Positions 49,858-57,666 of a stretch of DNA of 62,860 bases are shown here, one piece after another. Each line of letters begins with the position of its first letter. The stretch's first letter is position 1. Source of the DNA: JAIBJP01 sp035639875 (lineage in GTDB: Bacteria > Actinomycetota > Thermoleophilia > Gaiellales > Gaiellaceae); the NCBI GenBank assembly GCA_035639875.1, contig DASQXE010000125.1, forward strand, positions 1-62,860, written 5' to 3'. The position numbers and the translations under genes were made by a program. Under the pieces are notes generated by a model. It saw only the letters and a list, made by a program, of their open reading frames with translations. It was not told the DNA's origin and made no database searches.

Positions 49858-51576
49858 GTGGCCCGCCCCCTGCCCTCGAACGCCGAGCTCGCCGACCAGT
49901 TCGAGCTCCTCGCCGACATGCTCGAGCTCGACGGCGCCGATGCATTCCGGCTCACTGCCTACCGCCGCGCCGCGACCCGCATCCGGGAGTCTGCGGTCCC
50001 CGTGGCCCAGCTCGCGCTCGACCACAAGGCGACGCGCCTGTCGGGCATCGGCACCACGATCGAGAACAAGATCGTCGAGTTCACGCAAACGGGAGACCTG
50101 AGCGCGCTCGCCAAGCTGCGCGCGAAGCTTCCGGGCGGGCTCGTCGAGGTCATGCACGTTCCCGGACTCGGTCCGAAGACCGCGCGGAAGCTGCATGCGG
50201 AGCTCGGCATCCAATCGGCCGCCGAGCTGCGGGCGGCCGCCGAGCAAGGCGTGCTGGCCACCCTGCCGGGGCTCGGGAAGCGCACCGAGGAGAAGATCCT
50301 CAAGGAGCTGGGCAAGCCGAAGGCGAAGATTGAGCGCAAGACGCTGCTTGGGCGAGTCCTGCCGGCGGTCGAGCGCGCCGTCGAGGAGGTGCGCCAGCAC
50401 CCGGCGGCCGAGCGCGTCTCCGAAGCGGGGAGCGTGCGCCGTCGCTGCGAGACGGTGCGAGACCTCGACATCATCGCGACGGCCAGCGATCCCGGTGCGC
50501 TCACGACCCACTTCACCGAGCTCCCATGGGTGGCCGAGATCGTCGCCTACGGCCCGACCAAGGCCACCGTCGTCTCCCACGACGCGCTGCGCTTCGACCT
50601 GCGGGTCGTTCCGCCCGAAAACTACGGCAACCTCCTCCAGCACTTCACCGGCTCCAAGGCGCACAACGTCGCCATGCGGGAGGAGGCGGTCGGCCGGAAG
50701 CTGTCCATCTCCGAGTACGGCGTCAAGAACGTAGAGACGGGCAACGTCTTCCACGCCGCGGACGAGGAGGAGCTGTACGACTTCCTCGGCTACGCGTGGA
50801 TCCCGCCCGAGTTACGGGAGAACCGCGGCGAGCTTGCGGCCGCCCGCGACGGGGAGCTTCCGCACCTCGTCGAGCTCGAGGACGTCCTTGGGGATCTCCA
50901 CGTCCACACTGATTGGTCGGACGGACGCGCGCCGCTCGAGGAGATGGTGGCAGCCGCCCGCGCTCTCGGACGCCGATACGTGGCGATCTGCGACCATGCG
51001 CGCCGACTGCGCGAGGGACGCCTCGAGCGCCAGGGCGAGGACATCGCGGCGCTGAACGAGCGCGTCGAGGGGATCGAGATCCTTTCCGGGATCGAGGTCG
51101 ACATTCGTGCGGACGGGAGCCTCGACATGCCTGACGAGGTGCTGGCCGAGCGGGCCTGGGTGGTTGCGTCGATCCATTCCGGCTTCGACAGGACGCGCGC
51201 CGAGCTGACCAAGCGCATCGTCGCCGCGATGGAGCACCCGCACGTCGACTGCATCGGCCACCCAACGGGCCGCAAGATCAATCGGCGGGATGCCTACGAC
51301 GTGGATTTCGAGGCGCTGCTCGAGAAGGCCGTCGAGACAGGGACGTTCCTCGAGATCAACTCTCAGCCCGACCGCCTCGACCTGATCGACGTCAACGCGC
51401 GCGCGGCCGCGGAGGCCGGAGTCGGCATCGTTATCTCCACTGATGCCCACCGGCTCGACGAGCTGGCCAACCTCCAGCTCGGGGTCGCGCAGGCCCGCCG
51501 CGGCTGGTTGACACGCGACCAGATCGTCAACGCGCGCCCGTGGCGCGAGGTCAAGAAATGGATGAAGAAGCGGTGA
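49858..51576 (+). CDS. polX: Bacterial/archaeal family X DNA polymerase PolX (with PHP domain)
   Basis: A 572-residue gap-filling polymerase for base-excision repair. The N-terminal 8-kDa and HhH modules (LSGIGTTIENKI, VPGLGPKTARKL, LPGLGKRTEEKIL) lead to the palm with GSVRRRCETVRDLDIIA (catalytic Asp pair) and later DLR. The C-terminal PHP nuclease domain starts LGDLHVHTDWSDG and has ICDHAR, GIEVDI, HPHVDCIGHPTGR and TDAHR metal ligands. GTG 49858 diverges from the glycosyltransferase with 17 bases between starts. Confidence 0.95.
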   Translation: MARPLPSNAELADQFELLADMLELDGADAFRLTAYRRAATRIRESAVPVAQLALDHKATRLSGIGTTIENKIVEFTQTGDLSALAKLRAKLPGGLVEVMHVPGLGPKTARKLHAELGIQSAAELRAAAEQGVLATLPGLGKRTEEKILKELGKPKAKIERKTLLGRVLPAVERAVEEVRQHPAAERVSEAGSVRRRCETVRDLDIIATASDPGALTTHFTELPWVAEIVAYGPTKATVVSHDALRFDLRVVPPENYGNLLQHFTGSKAHNVAMREEAVGRKLSISEYGVKNVETGNVFHAADEEELYDFLGYAWIPPELRENRGELAAARDGELPHLVELEDVLGDLHVHTDWSDGRAPLEEMVAAARALGRRYVAICDHARRLREGRLERQGEDIAALNERVEGIEILSGIEVDIRADGSLDMPDEVLAERAWVVASIHSGFDRTRAELTKRIVAAMEHPHVDCIGHPTGRKINRRDAYDVDFEALLEKAVETGTFLEINSQPDRLDLIDVNARAAAEAGVGIVISTDAHRLDELANLQLGVAQARRGWLTRDQIVNARPWREVKKWMKKR

Positions 51577-52880
51577 GCGACTTCCGCCGCGACGGAGCCG
51601 CCGCGGTCGAGTGGGTTGCCGATTACCTGGAGGGCGTGCGCGAGCTGCGCGTCTTCTCACGCTCGCGGCCGGGGGAGATCCGGGCGGCGCTGCCCGCCTC
51701 ACCGCCCGAGACGGGTGAGCCGTTCGAGGACGTGCTCCGCGACCTCGACTCCGTCCTCCTCCCGGGCATCACCCACTGGAACCACCCCCGCTTCTTTGGC
51801 TATTTCGCCATCTCGGGGTCGGAGCCCGGCATCCTCGCGGAGCTCCTCGTCGCCGGCCTCAACGTGAACGCGATGCTCTGGCGAACGTCACCCGCGGCGA
51901 CCGAGCTCGAGGAGCTGGCGCTCGACTGGTTGCGCCAGCTGCTCGGTCTACCGGAAGGTCTTCACGGGCACATCGAGGACACCGCCTCGACGGCCACGAT
52001 CGCCGCGCTCGCCGCCGCGCGCGAGCTTCGACCGGGGGGATCCGTGCTCACATCCGCCGAAGCGAACTTCGTCGTCGAGCGGGCCGCGCGGCTCCTCGGG
52101 CTCGAATGCCGCCGAATTCCCGTAGACGGGGAGTTTCGCCTGCGGCCAGATGTTCTCGCGGCCGAGATCGACGGTGCGACCGCGGTCGTCGCCACCGCCG
52201 GGACGACATCCACCACCTCCGTCGACCCCGTCCCGGAGATCAGTGAGCTCTGCGAGCGGACGGGCGTGTGGCTGCACGTCGACGCCGCGTACGGGGGCGC
52301 TGCGGCAGTGTGCGAGGAGTTTCGCTGGGTGCTCGAGGGATGCGAGCGTGCGGACTCCGTCGTCGTGAACCCGCACAAATGGCTGTTCACGCCGATCGAC
52401 TGCTCGTGCCTGTGGACGCGCCGCCCGGAGGCGTTCGTGCGCGCCTTCGGCATGGAGGCGGCGTACATGCCGGAGCGCTCGGCGGTCACGGACCTGAAGG
52501 ACTACGGACCGGCACTCGGTCGCCGCTTTCGCGCGCTCAAGCTCTGGGCCGTGCTCCGGTGCTTCGGCCGGCAAGGGTTACAGCAACTGATCCGCGAGCA
52601 CGTTCGCCTGGCGCAGCTCTTCGCGTCATGGGTGGAGCAAGAGCCGGGCTGGGAGATCGCCGCGCCGCACCCGCTCTCCACGGTCTGCTTTCGCCGCACG
52701 GGGAGCGACGGTGAGAACGAGGCGGTTCTGCAGCGGGTCAACGCGTCCGGCGAGGCGTTCCTTACCCACACGTATCTCGACGGGCGCTTCGTGCTCCACC
52801 TCGCCGTCGGCAACTTGCGTACGACGGAGGATGACGTGCGCCGCGCGTGGGAGCTCCTCCGCGAAGCGGCGGCAGCCTAG
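51558..52880 (+). CDS. Group II PLP-dependent amino-acid decarboxylase
   Basis: A 440-residue enzyme of the aromatic amino-acid decarboxylase family (fold type I). Signatures: THWNHPRFFGYFAISGSEPGILAEL; IEDTASTATIAALAAAR; VHVDAAYGG (PLP-ring Asp); NPHKWLF with the Schiff-base Lys; and DLKDYGPALGRRFRALKLW. Substrate could be Tyr, Trp, DOPA or similar. Start ATG 51558 or GTG 51573 (GTGA overlap); both lie inside the end of polX. Confidence 0.9.
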   Translation: MDEEAVSDFRRDGAAAVEWVADYLEGVRELRVFSRSRPGEIRAALPASPPETGEPFEDVLRDLDSVLLPGITHWNHPRFFGYFAISGSEPGILAELLVAGLNVNAMLWRTSPAATELEELALDWLRQLLGLPEGLHGHIEDTASTATIAALAAARELRPGGSVLTSAEANFVVERAARLLGLECRRIPVDGEFRLRPDVLAAEIDGATAVVATAGTTSTTSVDPVPEISELCERTGVWLHVDAAYGGAAAVCEEFRWVLEGCERADSVVVNPHKWLFTPIDCSCLWTRRPEAFVRAFGMEAAYMPERSAVTDLKDYGPALGRRFRALKLWAVLRCFGRQGLQQLIREHVRLAQLFASWVEQEPGWEIAAPHPLSTVCFRRTGSDGENEAVLQRVNASGEAFLTHTYLDGRFVLHLAVGNLRTTEDDVRRAWELLREAAAA

Positions 52881-52881
52881 G

Positions 52882-53766
52882 CTAGATCGAACCCGTGAAG
52901 GTGTCGCAGGCCGGCGGCCTGCCCGTCTCGTAACCGCGCGAAAACCAGCGGCGCCGCTGCTCCGAGGAGCCATGCGTCCACGTCTCCGGGTTCACCTGAC
53001 CCTGCGCCTTCTCCTGGATCCGGTCGTCGCCGATTGCGGCCGCAGCGTCGAGCCCGCTCGAGATGTCTTGCTGCGTGAGCTCGACGATCAAACCGGTCTC
53101 GACCGCGTGGGCCGCCCAGACGCCCGCGTAGCAGTCCGCCTGGAGCTCGGAGCGAACGGCCTTGCTCTCCGGCCCCTGCGTATCGCCGTCGATTTGGGCA
53201 AGCACGCCGAGCTGATCCTGCACGTGGTGGCCGTACTCGTGCGCGAGCACGTACGACTCCACGAACGGAGTGTCCTGCGCGCCGAACTGCGACAGCTCGT
53301 CGAAGAAGCCGAGATCGATGTAAACGAGCTGGTCGCGCGGGCAATAGAACGGCCCCACCTGCGAACTCGCGACTCCGCAACCCGTCTGCACCTGATCCGT
53401 GAAGAAGACCGTATTGACGTTCTGGTACTGCCGGCCGCTACGCTGGAACACGCCGTCCCAGAACTTCTGCACGCTGTTGATGACGGCGACAATTCGGCAG
53501 TCCTCGCGCCGGTTCGCGTCCGCTCCCGTCTTGCACTCGGAGTCGATCGCCGACGGCGTATCGCCTCGGCCGACCTGCTCGTCTTCGAGCGGGCCGAGCT
53601 GTCCGAGGCCGCCCCCGCCCGAGAGAACGGAGATGAGGATGTAGATGAGCAGGACTCCCAGACCGAGCCCGCCACCGCCCACGGCGATCCCGCCGGGACC
53701 CATGCGGCGGCCGCGCACATCTGTGACCTGACCGGGATCGAGCCTCGCTCCGCGCCGAAAACGCAC
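52882..53766 (-). CDS. YpfJ-type neutral zinc metallopeptidase
   Basis: A 294-residue membrane-anchored peptidase of the zinc_peptidase/YpfJ family. A positive N-terminus and one helix (about 27-46) precede a Gly-rich linker. The zinc site is SYVLAHEYGHHVQDQLG (HExxH) with the downstream SELQADCYAGVWAAH as third ligand. YpfJ proteins are surface or periplasmic enzymes of unknown substrate. GTG start. It converges on the decarboxylase with a 1-base gap. Confidence 0.92.
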   Translation of the reverse strand: MRFRRGARLDPGQVTDVRGRRMGPGGIAVGGGGLGLGVLLIYILISVLSGGGGLGQLGPLEDEQVGRGDTPSAIDSECKTGADANRREDCRIVAVINSVQKFWDGVFQRSGRQYQNVNTVFFTDQVQTGCGVASSQVGPFYCPRDQLVYIDLGFFDELSQFGAQDTPFVESYVLAHEYGHHVQDQLGVLAQIDGDTQGPESKAVRSELQADCYAGVWAAHAVETGLIVELTQQDISSGLDAAAAIGDDRIQEKAQGQVNPETWTHGSSEQRRRWFSRGYETGRPPACDTFTGSI

Positions 53767-53782
53767 CTAGGCCGCGTACCCG

Positions 53783-54499
53783 CTACAGGCGAGCCAAAAG
53801 CTTCGCGAACTCGGTGGGCCCGTCCGCGACGAGATCCGCCTGCGCAAGCAGGTTTACCGGGGCCTCGTCGGAAGAGATCGCGACGCGGACGGCGTACTCG
53901 AGCCCGGCCGAAGCGAGGCCCGCGAACGCGTCGAGGTCGGTCGAGTCGTCGCCCGCGTACAGACCGCGCCTCGCACCTGATTCCTCCAGCAGAGCGACCA
54001 CGGCTGTCCCCTTGTCGGCGTCTACCGCCGGCCTGATCTCGAGGACCTTGCGTCCCCAGCGCGCGTCCAGACCCGCGTTCGCGGCGGCACCCGCGACCGC
54101 TTCGAGCTCGCGCCGCGCCTCGGCCTCATTCGGGGCGCTCCGGAAGTGGTACGCGAGCGTGAGCCCTTTGTCCTCGACCGGCCGGTCGACCGAAGCTCGA
54201 AATGCCGCCACGCGCTCCGACAGTTCCTTCGCGTCGCCCAGAAGCTCGAGCCCATGGTTCCCGACGTAGCGCACGCCGTCCACCCCGACGAGGCGCGCGG
54301 CGTCCACCCCCGGTCGGCCGCTCACGCATGCGACCAGCCGATAACGGTCGACCAAGCGCTCGAGCTCGATCCGGGTGCGCGTGGGCACCTCGGCCAGCTC
54401 CGGCCGGGCAACGATGGGGGCAAGCGTTCCGTCGACGTCGAGGACGAGTGCGCTTTGCTCGGGCGCCTCCCGGAGCGGCGCGAGCAGATCGGCCGTCAT
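53783..54499 (-). CDS. otsB: Trehalose-6-phosphate phosphatase OtsB
   Basis: A 238-residue HAD phosphatase. Motif I is LVLDVDGTLAPI, then CVSGRPG, YVGNHGLELL and GRKVLEIRP, and the late metal Asp GDDSTDLDAF; these are OtsB hallmarks. It completes trehalose synthesis from T6P; the partner OtsA is not in the window. ATG 54499 is chosen since longer upstream frames are antisense. It lies directly after the zinc-peptidase gene on the minus strand and diverges from the tauE halves. Confidence 0.92.
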   Translation of the reverse strand: MTADLLAPLREAPEQSALVLDVDGTLAPIVARPELAEVPTRTRIELERLVDRYRLVACVSGRPGVDAARLVGVDGVRYVGNHGLELLGDAKELSERVAAFRASVDRPVEDKGLTLAYHFRSAPNEAEARRELEAVAGAAANAGLDARWGRKVLEIRPAVDADKGTAVVALLEESGARRGLYAGDDSTDLDAFAGLASAGLEYAVRVAISSDEAPVNLLAQADLVADGPTEFAKLLARL

Positions 54500-54517
54500 C
54501 GCAAGCAGAATACGGCT

Positions 54518-54886
54518 GTGCCGCACGCGAGTCGCTCCGCCTCGGTCCTCGCGGGGATCGGCGTCGCGGCGGGTTTCTTCAGCGCGCTTTTCGGCGTCGG
54601 CGGCGGCATCGTGATCGTGCCGTTGCTCGTCTTGCTGGCGGGCTTTGCGCCCGGGCAGGCAACAGCGACCTCGCTCGCCGCGATTTGCATCACAGCGCTG
54701 TTTGGCATGGTGTCGTTCGGCGTCCTCGGGGAGGTCAGTTGGACGGACGCGGTCATCGTCGGATTGCCTGCCGTGGCGGGCACGATCGCCGGTACGCGTC
54801 TGCAGCAACGCGTGTCTTCGCGCTCTCTCGTCGGACTGCTCAGCCTCCTGCTCGTCGGGATCGCAGTCAGGCTGCTTCTGGGATGA
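54518..54886 (+). CDS. TauE/SafE half-transporter, N-terminal half
   Basis: A 122-residue membrane protein matching one half of TauE/SafE sulfite/organic-anion exporters (about 4 helices). The family core AAGFFSALFGVGGGIVIVPLLVLLA is present, followed by ATATSLAAICITALFG. GTG 54518 is the start. It overlaps its partner by 4 bases (ATGA) in another frame, so two half genes likely form one transporter. Substrate unknown. Confidence 0.82.
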   Translation: MPHASRSASVLAGIGVAAGFFSALFGVGGGIVIVPLLVLLAGFAPGQATATSLAAICITALFGMVSFGVLGEVSWTDAVIVGLPAVAGTIAGTRLQQRVSSRSLVGLLSLLLVGIAVRLLLG

Positions 54887-55245
54887 CGATTCTGTTCGCC
54901 GTCCTGCTCGGTTTCGCGGCCGGCGCGCTCTCGGGGATGTTCGGCGTGGGCGGCGGCATCCTCTTCGTGCCCACGCTCTCACTCGTCGTCGGACTCTCGC
55001 ATCTCGAGGCTCAGGCGACGTCGCTCGCGGCGATCATCCCGGTCGCCGCCGTCGGCGCCTGGCAGCACCACCGCTACGGGAACGTGCGCTGGCGTCCGGC
55101 CATAGGCATCGGGCTCGCCTCGGCGGTAGGTGTGGCGGGGGGCGTTGTCCTTGCGGACGCGCTCTCCGATGTGACTCTACGCCGTTTGTTCGCGGGCCTC
55201 TTGATCGTCGTGGCGGTGCGGCTCGCGTGGTCGATCCGCGAATAA
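54883..55245 (+). CDS. TauE/SafE half-transporter, C-terminal half
   Basis: A 120-residue partner of the preceding gene with the same core AAGALSGMFGVGGGILFVPTLSLVVG, then ATSLAAIIPVAAVGAW. Each half carries its own GxGGG motif and starts from a normal start codon, so this is a split, duplicated-half arrangement and not a simple frameshift. Together they equal one usual 240-250-residue protein. Confidence 0.82.
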   Translation: MTILFAVLLGFAAGALSGMFGVGGGILFVPTLSLVVGLSHLEAQATSLAAIIPVAAVGAWQHHRYGNVRWRPAIGIGLASAVGVAGGVVLADALSDVTLRRLFAGLLIVVAVRLAWSIRE

Positions 55246-55256
55246 AATCGCGCTCG

Positions 55257-55637
55257 ATGGCCGACGACGAAATCTGGCTCCCACTTGTCGACGAGCCGAT
55301 CGGCGACCTCGTCACGAGGCTCCAAGCCGAGGACGAGGAGCTCTCCGCCCTCCGCTCGTCGCCGCGGCGCCAGCTCGCGTTTCGGACGTTCGCCTATATC
55401 CGCGTCGGCGTGCTCCTCGGCAGGCTGCTCGTCGATCACGACGTCGACCGCGACGACTCGCGAACCTGGGTCGACCAGCTGCTCGCCGACCCCAAGCACT
55501 ACGCGGCGGTCGCCGAAGAGGTGAGGGCCGTCGCGCGGGAGGTCGCGGCCGACCCCAAGCTCGCGGAGGAAGAGCCGGTCGGGCCGGACGACGCCGCGCG
55601 CGAGCGTTTCCGCAGGTTCGCGCGCGAGTTGGACTAG
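55257..55637 (+). CDS. Conserved-looking protein of unknown function
   Basis: A 126-residue soluble, mostly helical, acidic protein I do not recognise. It starts MADDEIWLPLVDEPIGDLVTRL and contains QLAFRTFAYIRVGVLLGRLLVDHDVDRDD and a charged EEVRAVAREVAADPKL tail. Codon use matches neighbours. It follows the tauE halves with an 11-base gap, so it may share their transcript. Confidence 0.6.
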   Translation: MADDEIWLPLVDEPIGDLVTRLQAEDEELSALRSSPRRQLAFRTFAYIRVGVLLGRLLVDHDVDRDDSRTWVDQLLADPKHYAAVAEEVRAVAREVAADPKLAEEEPVGPDDAARERFRRFARELD

Positions 55638-55694
55638 ACGGGCGGGGCACATCCGGCTCCATGATTACTCGGGCTGTCCGATAGCAAAGTAACC

Positions 55695-57134
55695 GTGCGC
55701 AGCGCTAACCTCTCAGCCGTGCGACCGCGGGTCTGCCTGGGGGTCTTGGTGGCGTGCGCGACCCTCTTGGTTGGAGGCTCTGCGGGAGCCGCGTCGACCT
55801 CCGCGGCCTCCTCGGCCAGCGCTTTCGGCGTTCGTATCGTGCTCCCCGGCAAGTCGCCGGTGACGGCTGCTGCGATCTCGTCGCCGCCTCAGGCGGCTGC
55901 CTCGCTCGTCGGCTATTCCTATGGCAGCGGCGCCGTCTCGACCGGCGCTGTTTCGGGGGCGACGCGCGCAGTGGTCGACGGGGGTCGCGCCACGGGCGAG
56001 GCTTCGACATCGGTCGCGTCCGTCTCGCTCTTCGGCGGCGAGATCACGGCCGGGTCGGTGGATCTCCAGGCCCGCTCGCACGCCGGACCGCAGGCCGCGG
56101 GCGGCAGTCTCTCGGGGTCGACACTCAGCGATGTCGTCGTGCTGGGATCGTCCGTCACGCCGAGCATGAACATGCGCGTGCCGCTTGGCGACTGGGGCTA
56201 CGCGGTTCTGCTCGAGCAGGCGGTCGTGCGACAGAACACGACCTCGCGCCGAGGGCACCGCGGGTTTGTGACGGGAATCCACGTGCATCTGGCAGCCGAT
56301 CACGGTGGCTTGCCTGCCGGAACCGAGATCTACGTCGGCTACGCGGAGGCCGCCGCGACAGCGCCCAAACCCGCGACGGCGCCCGCGCCGCCTCCTCCTC
56401 CCCCTCCGCCTCCGCAGCACGAGCCGGCGCCGCCGCCGATGCAGCCGCAGCCGCCTCCCACCGTCCACCCGGTTCCCCTCGACGTTCACCCTCAGTTGAC
56501 CGCAAAGGGATACGTCTTCCCCGTCTACGGCCTTTCTTCCTTCAGCAACGACTTCGGCGTTCCACGGGCCGACACCGTCTGGCACCACGGAAACGACATC
56601 TTCGCGCCGCTTGGCGCGCCCGTCCTGGCGGTCTCCGACGGGAGCCTGTTCCTCGTCGGCTGGAACACGCTCGGCGGAAACCGCCTCTGGCTACGGGACC
56701 TGCAGGGAAACGAGTTCTACTACGCGCACCTCTCGGCCTTCTCGCCGCTCGCCCGTGACGGCGCGCACGTGCACGCGGGGGACGTGATCGGCTTCGTCGG
56801 CAACACGGGCGATGCGGAAGGGACGCCTACGCATCTCCACTTCGAGATTCATCCCGTCGAGCTCCTTTCGATGGGGTACGACGGCGTCATCAACCCGTAT
56901 CCCTATCTGCTCGCGTGGCGCAGGCTGCTCGACCTCGGGTTCGGATCCGGAGGCTGGACGCCGCCGAGCGGCAAGGCGCCGCCGCCGCCCGCGGTGCTCC
57001 TCCAGGCAGAAGACATCTCGACGATGAGCGGGCTCGAGCCCGAAGCGTTCACGACCCTGCTCGACGTCGGTGAGCTGTTTGGCGAGGGCCCGCCGGGCCC
57101 GAAGATCGTCGAAGCGAAACCTGGCTTCGGCTAG
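55695..57134 (+). CDS. Secreted M23 (LytM-type) peptidase
   Basis: A 479-residue exported zinc endopeptidase. A signal peptide covers about 1-33; a Gly/Ser/Ala beta region (about 40-220) precedes a Pro-rich linker (APAPPPPPPPPP, then PPPMQPQPPP). The M23 domain (about 290-400) has HHGNDIFAPLGAPVLAV (His and Asp ligands) and THLHFEIHP. It probably cuts peptidoglycan peptides or acts as a divisome/elongasome regulator. Start is GTG 55695. Confidence 0.9.
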   Translation: MRSANLSAVRPRVCLGVLVACATLLVGGSAGAASTSAASSASAFGVRIVLPGKSPVTAAAISSPPQAAASLVGYSYGSGAVSTGAVSGATRAVVDGGRATGEASTSVASVSLFGGEITAGSVDLQARSHAGPQAAGGSLSGSTLSDVVVLGSSVTPSMNMRVPLGDWGYAVLLEQAVVRQNTTSRRGHRGFVTGIHVHLAADHGGLPAGTEIYVGYAEAAATAPKPATAPAPPPPPPPPPQHEPAPPPMQPQPPPTVHPVPLDVHPQLTAKGYVFPVYGLSSFSNDFGVPRADTVWHHGNDIFAPLGAPVLAVSDGSLFLVGWNTLGGNRLWLRDLQGNEFYYAHLSAFSPLARDGAHVHAGDVIGFVGNTGDAEGTPTHLHFEIHPVELLSMGYDGVINPYPYLLAWRRLLDLGFGSGGWTPPSGKAPPPPAVLLQAEDISTMSGLEPEAFTTLLDVGELFGEGPPGPKIVEAKPGFG

Positions 57135-57140
57135 TCACTC

Positions 57141-57174
57141 GGCCGAAATCTTCGGCTGCGCCGCGATTTCGGCC
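57141..57174. terminator. Bidirectional hairpin between M23 peptidase and YtxH-like gene
   Basis: GGCCGAAATC and GATTTCGGCC pair perfectly (10 bp); inside, CGGC-TGC-GCCG pairs again. The structure lies between two convergent genes, 7 bases after the M23 stop, and could end both transcripts although no T run follows. Confidence 0.55.
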
Positions 57175-57208
57175 CACGGAAGACCTCGTGGCCTACCGAC
57201 TTTGGGGG

Positions 57209-57628
57209 CTACTGTTCGTTGCTCTGGTTGTAGGACTCAAAGGGTTGTTCGGGGCCGAACAGCTTGTCCTTGAGCCAGCGGCGCGTCTCGGGACCCGTGG
57301 CAGGGTTGAAGAGAACGCCGATCGCGATGCCTGCCAAGAGCAGGGTCGCGTTCCGGCTTGCGTGTGACTCCTTGCCCTGAACGCGTTTGCCCGCCGCGCG
57401 CAGCTCCTCGATCGCCTTCCGGAGCTCCTTTTGCAGATCCTTGTCGCGCGCTACTCGGAACGCCATCCCCGTCGTGCCGCGGTCGCCGAGCAGCTCGTCG
57501 TAGATCCGGCGCGCCGACTCGTACGCACGCTTCACGTTGTCATGGAGATCCTCGTCACGGGCGAGCCGCTCGACGTAGGGGCGCGCAGACTCGACCGCGT
57601 CCGTGACCTTGTCCTTTGCCTTCGTCAT
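57209..57628 (-). CDS. YtxH-like membrane-associated protein
   Basis: A 139-residue protein with a long amphipathic, highly charged helix region, then a single hydrophobic segment near 92-110 (NATLLLAGIAIGVLFNPATG) and a short tail. The NPATGPETRRWL end is similar to YtxH general-stress proteins. Function is unknown. It lies downstream of lon on the same strand. Start is ATG. Confidence 0.7.
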   Translation of the reverse strand: MTKAKDKVTDAVESARPYVERLARDEDLHDNVKRAYESARRIYDELLGDRGTTGMAFRVARDKDLQKELRKAIEELRAAGKRVQGKESHASRNATLLLAGIAIGVLFNPATGPETRRWLKDKLFGPEQPFESYNQSNEQ

Positions 57629-57666
57629 TCGTCTCGTCCTTTCCGATCGCGTTCGCGGCAGAGTAT

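Noticed and set aside
54518..55245. TauE as one gene broken by a frameshift
   Set aside because: Each half has its own start and full repeat core, with a normal ATGA overlap; sequencing error cannot be wholly excluded.
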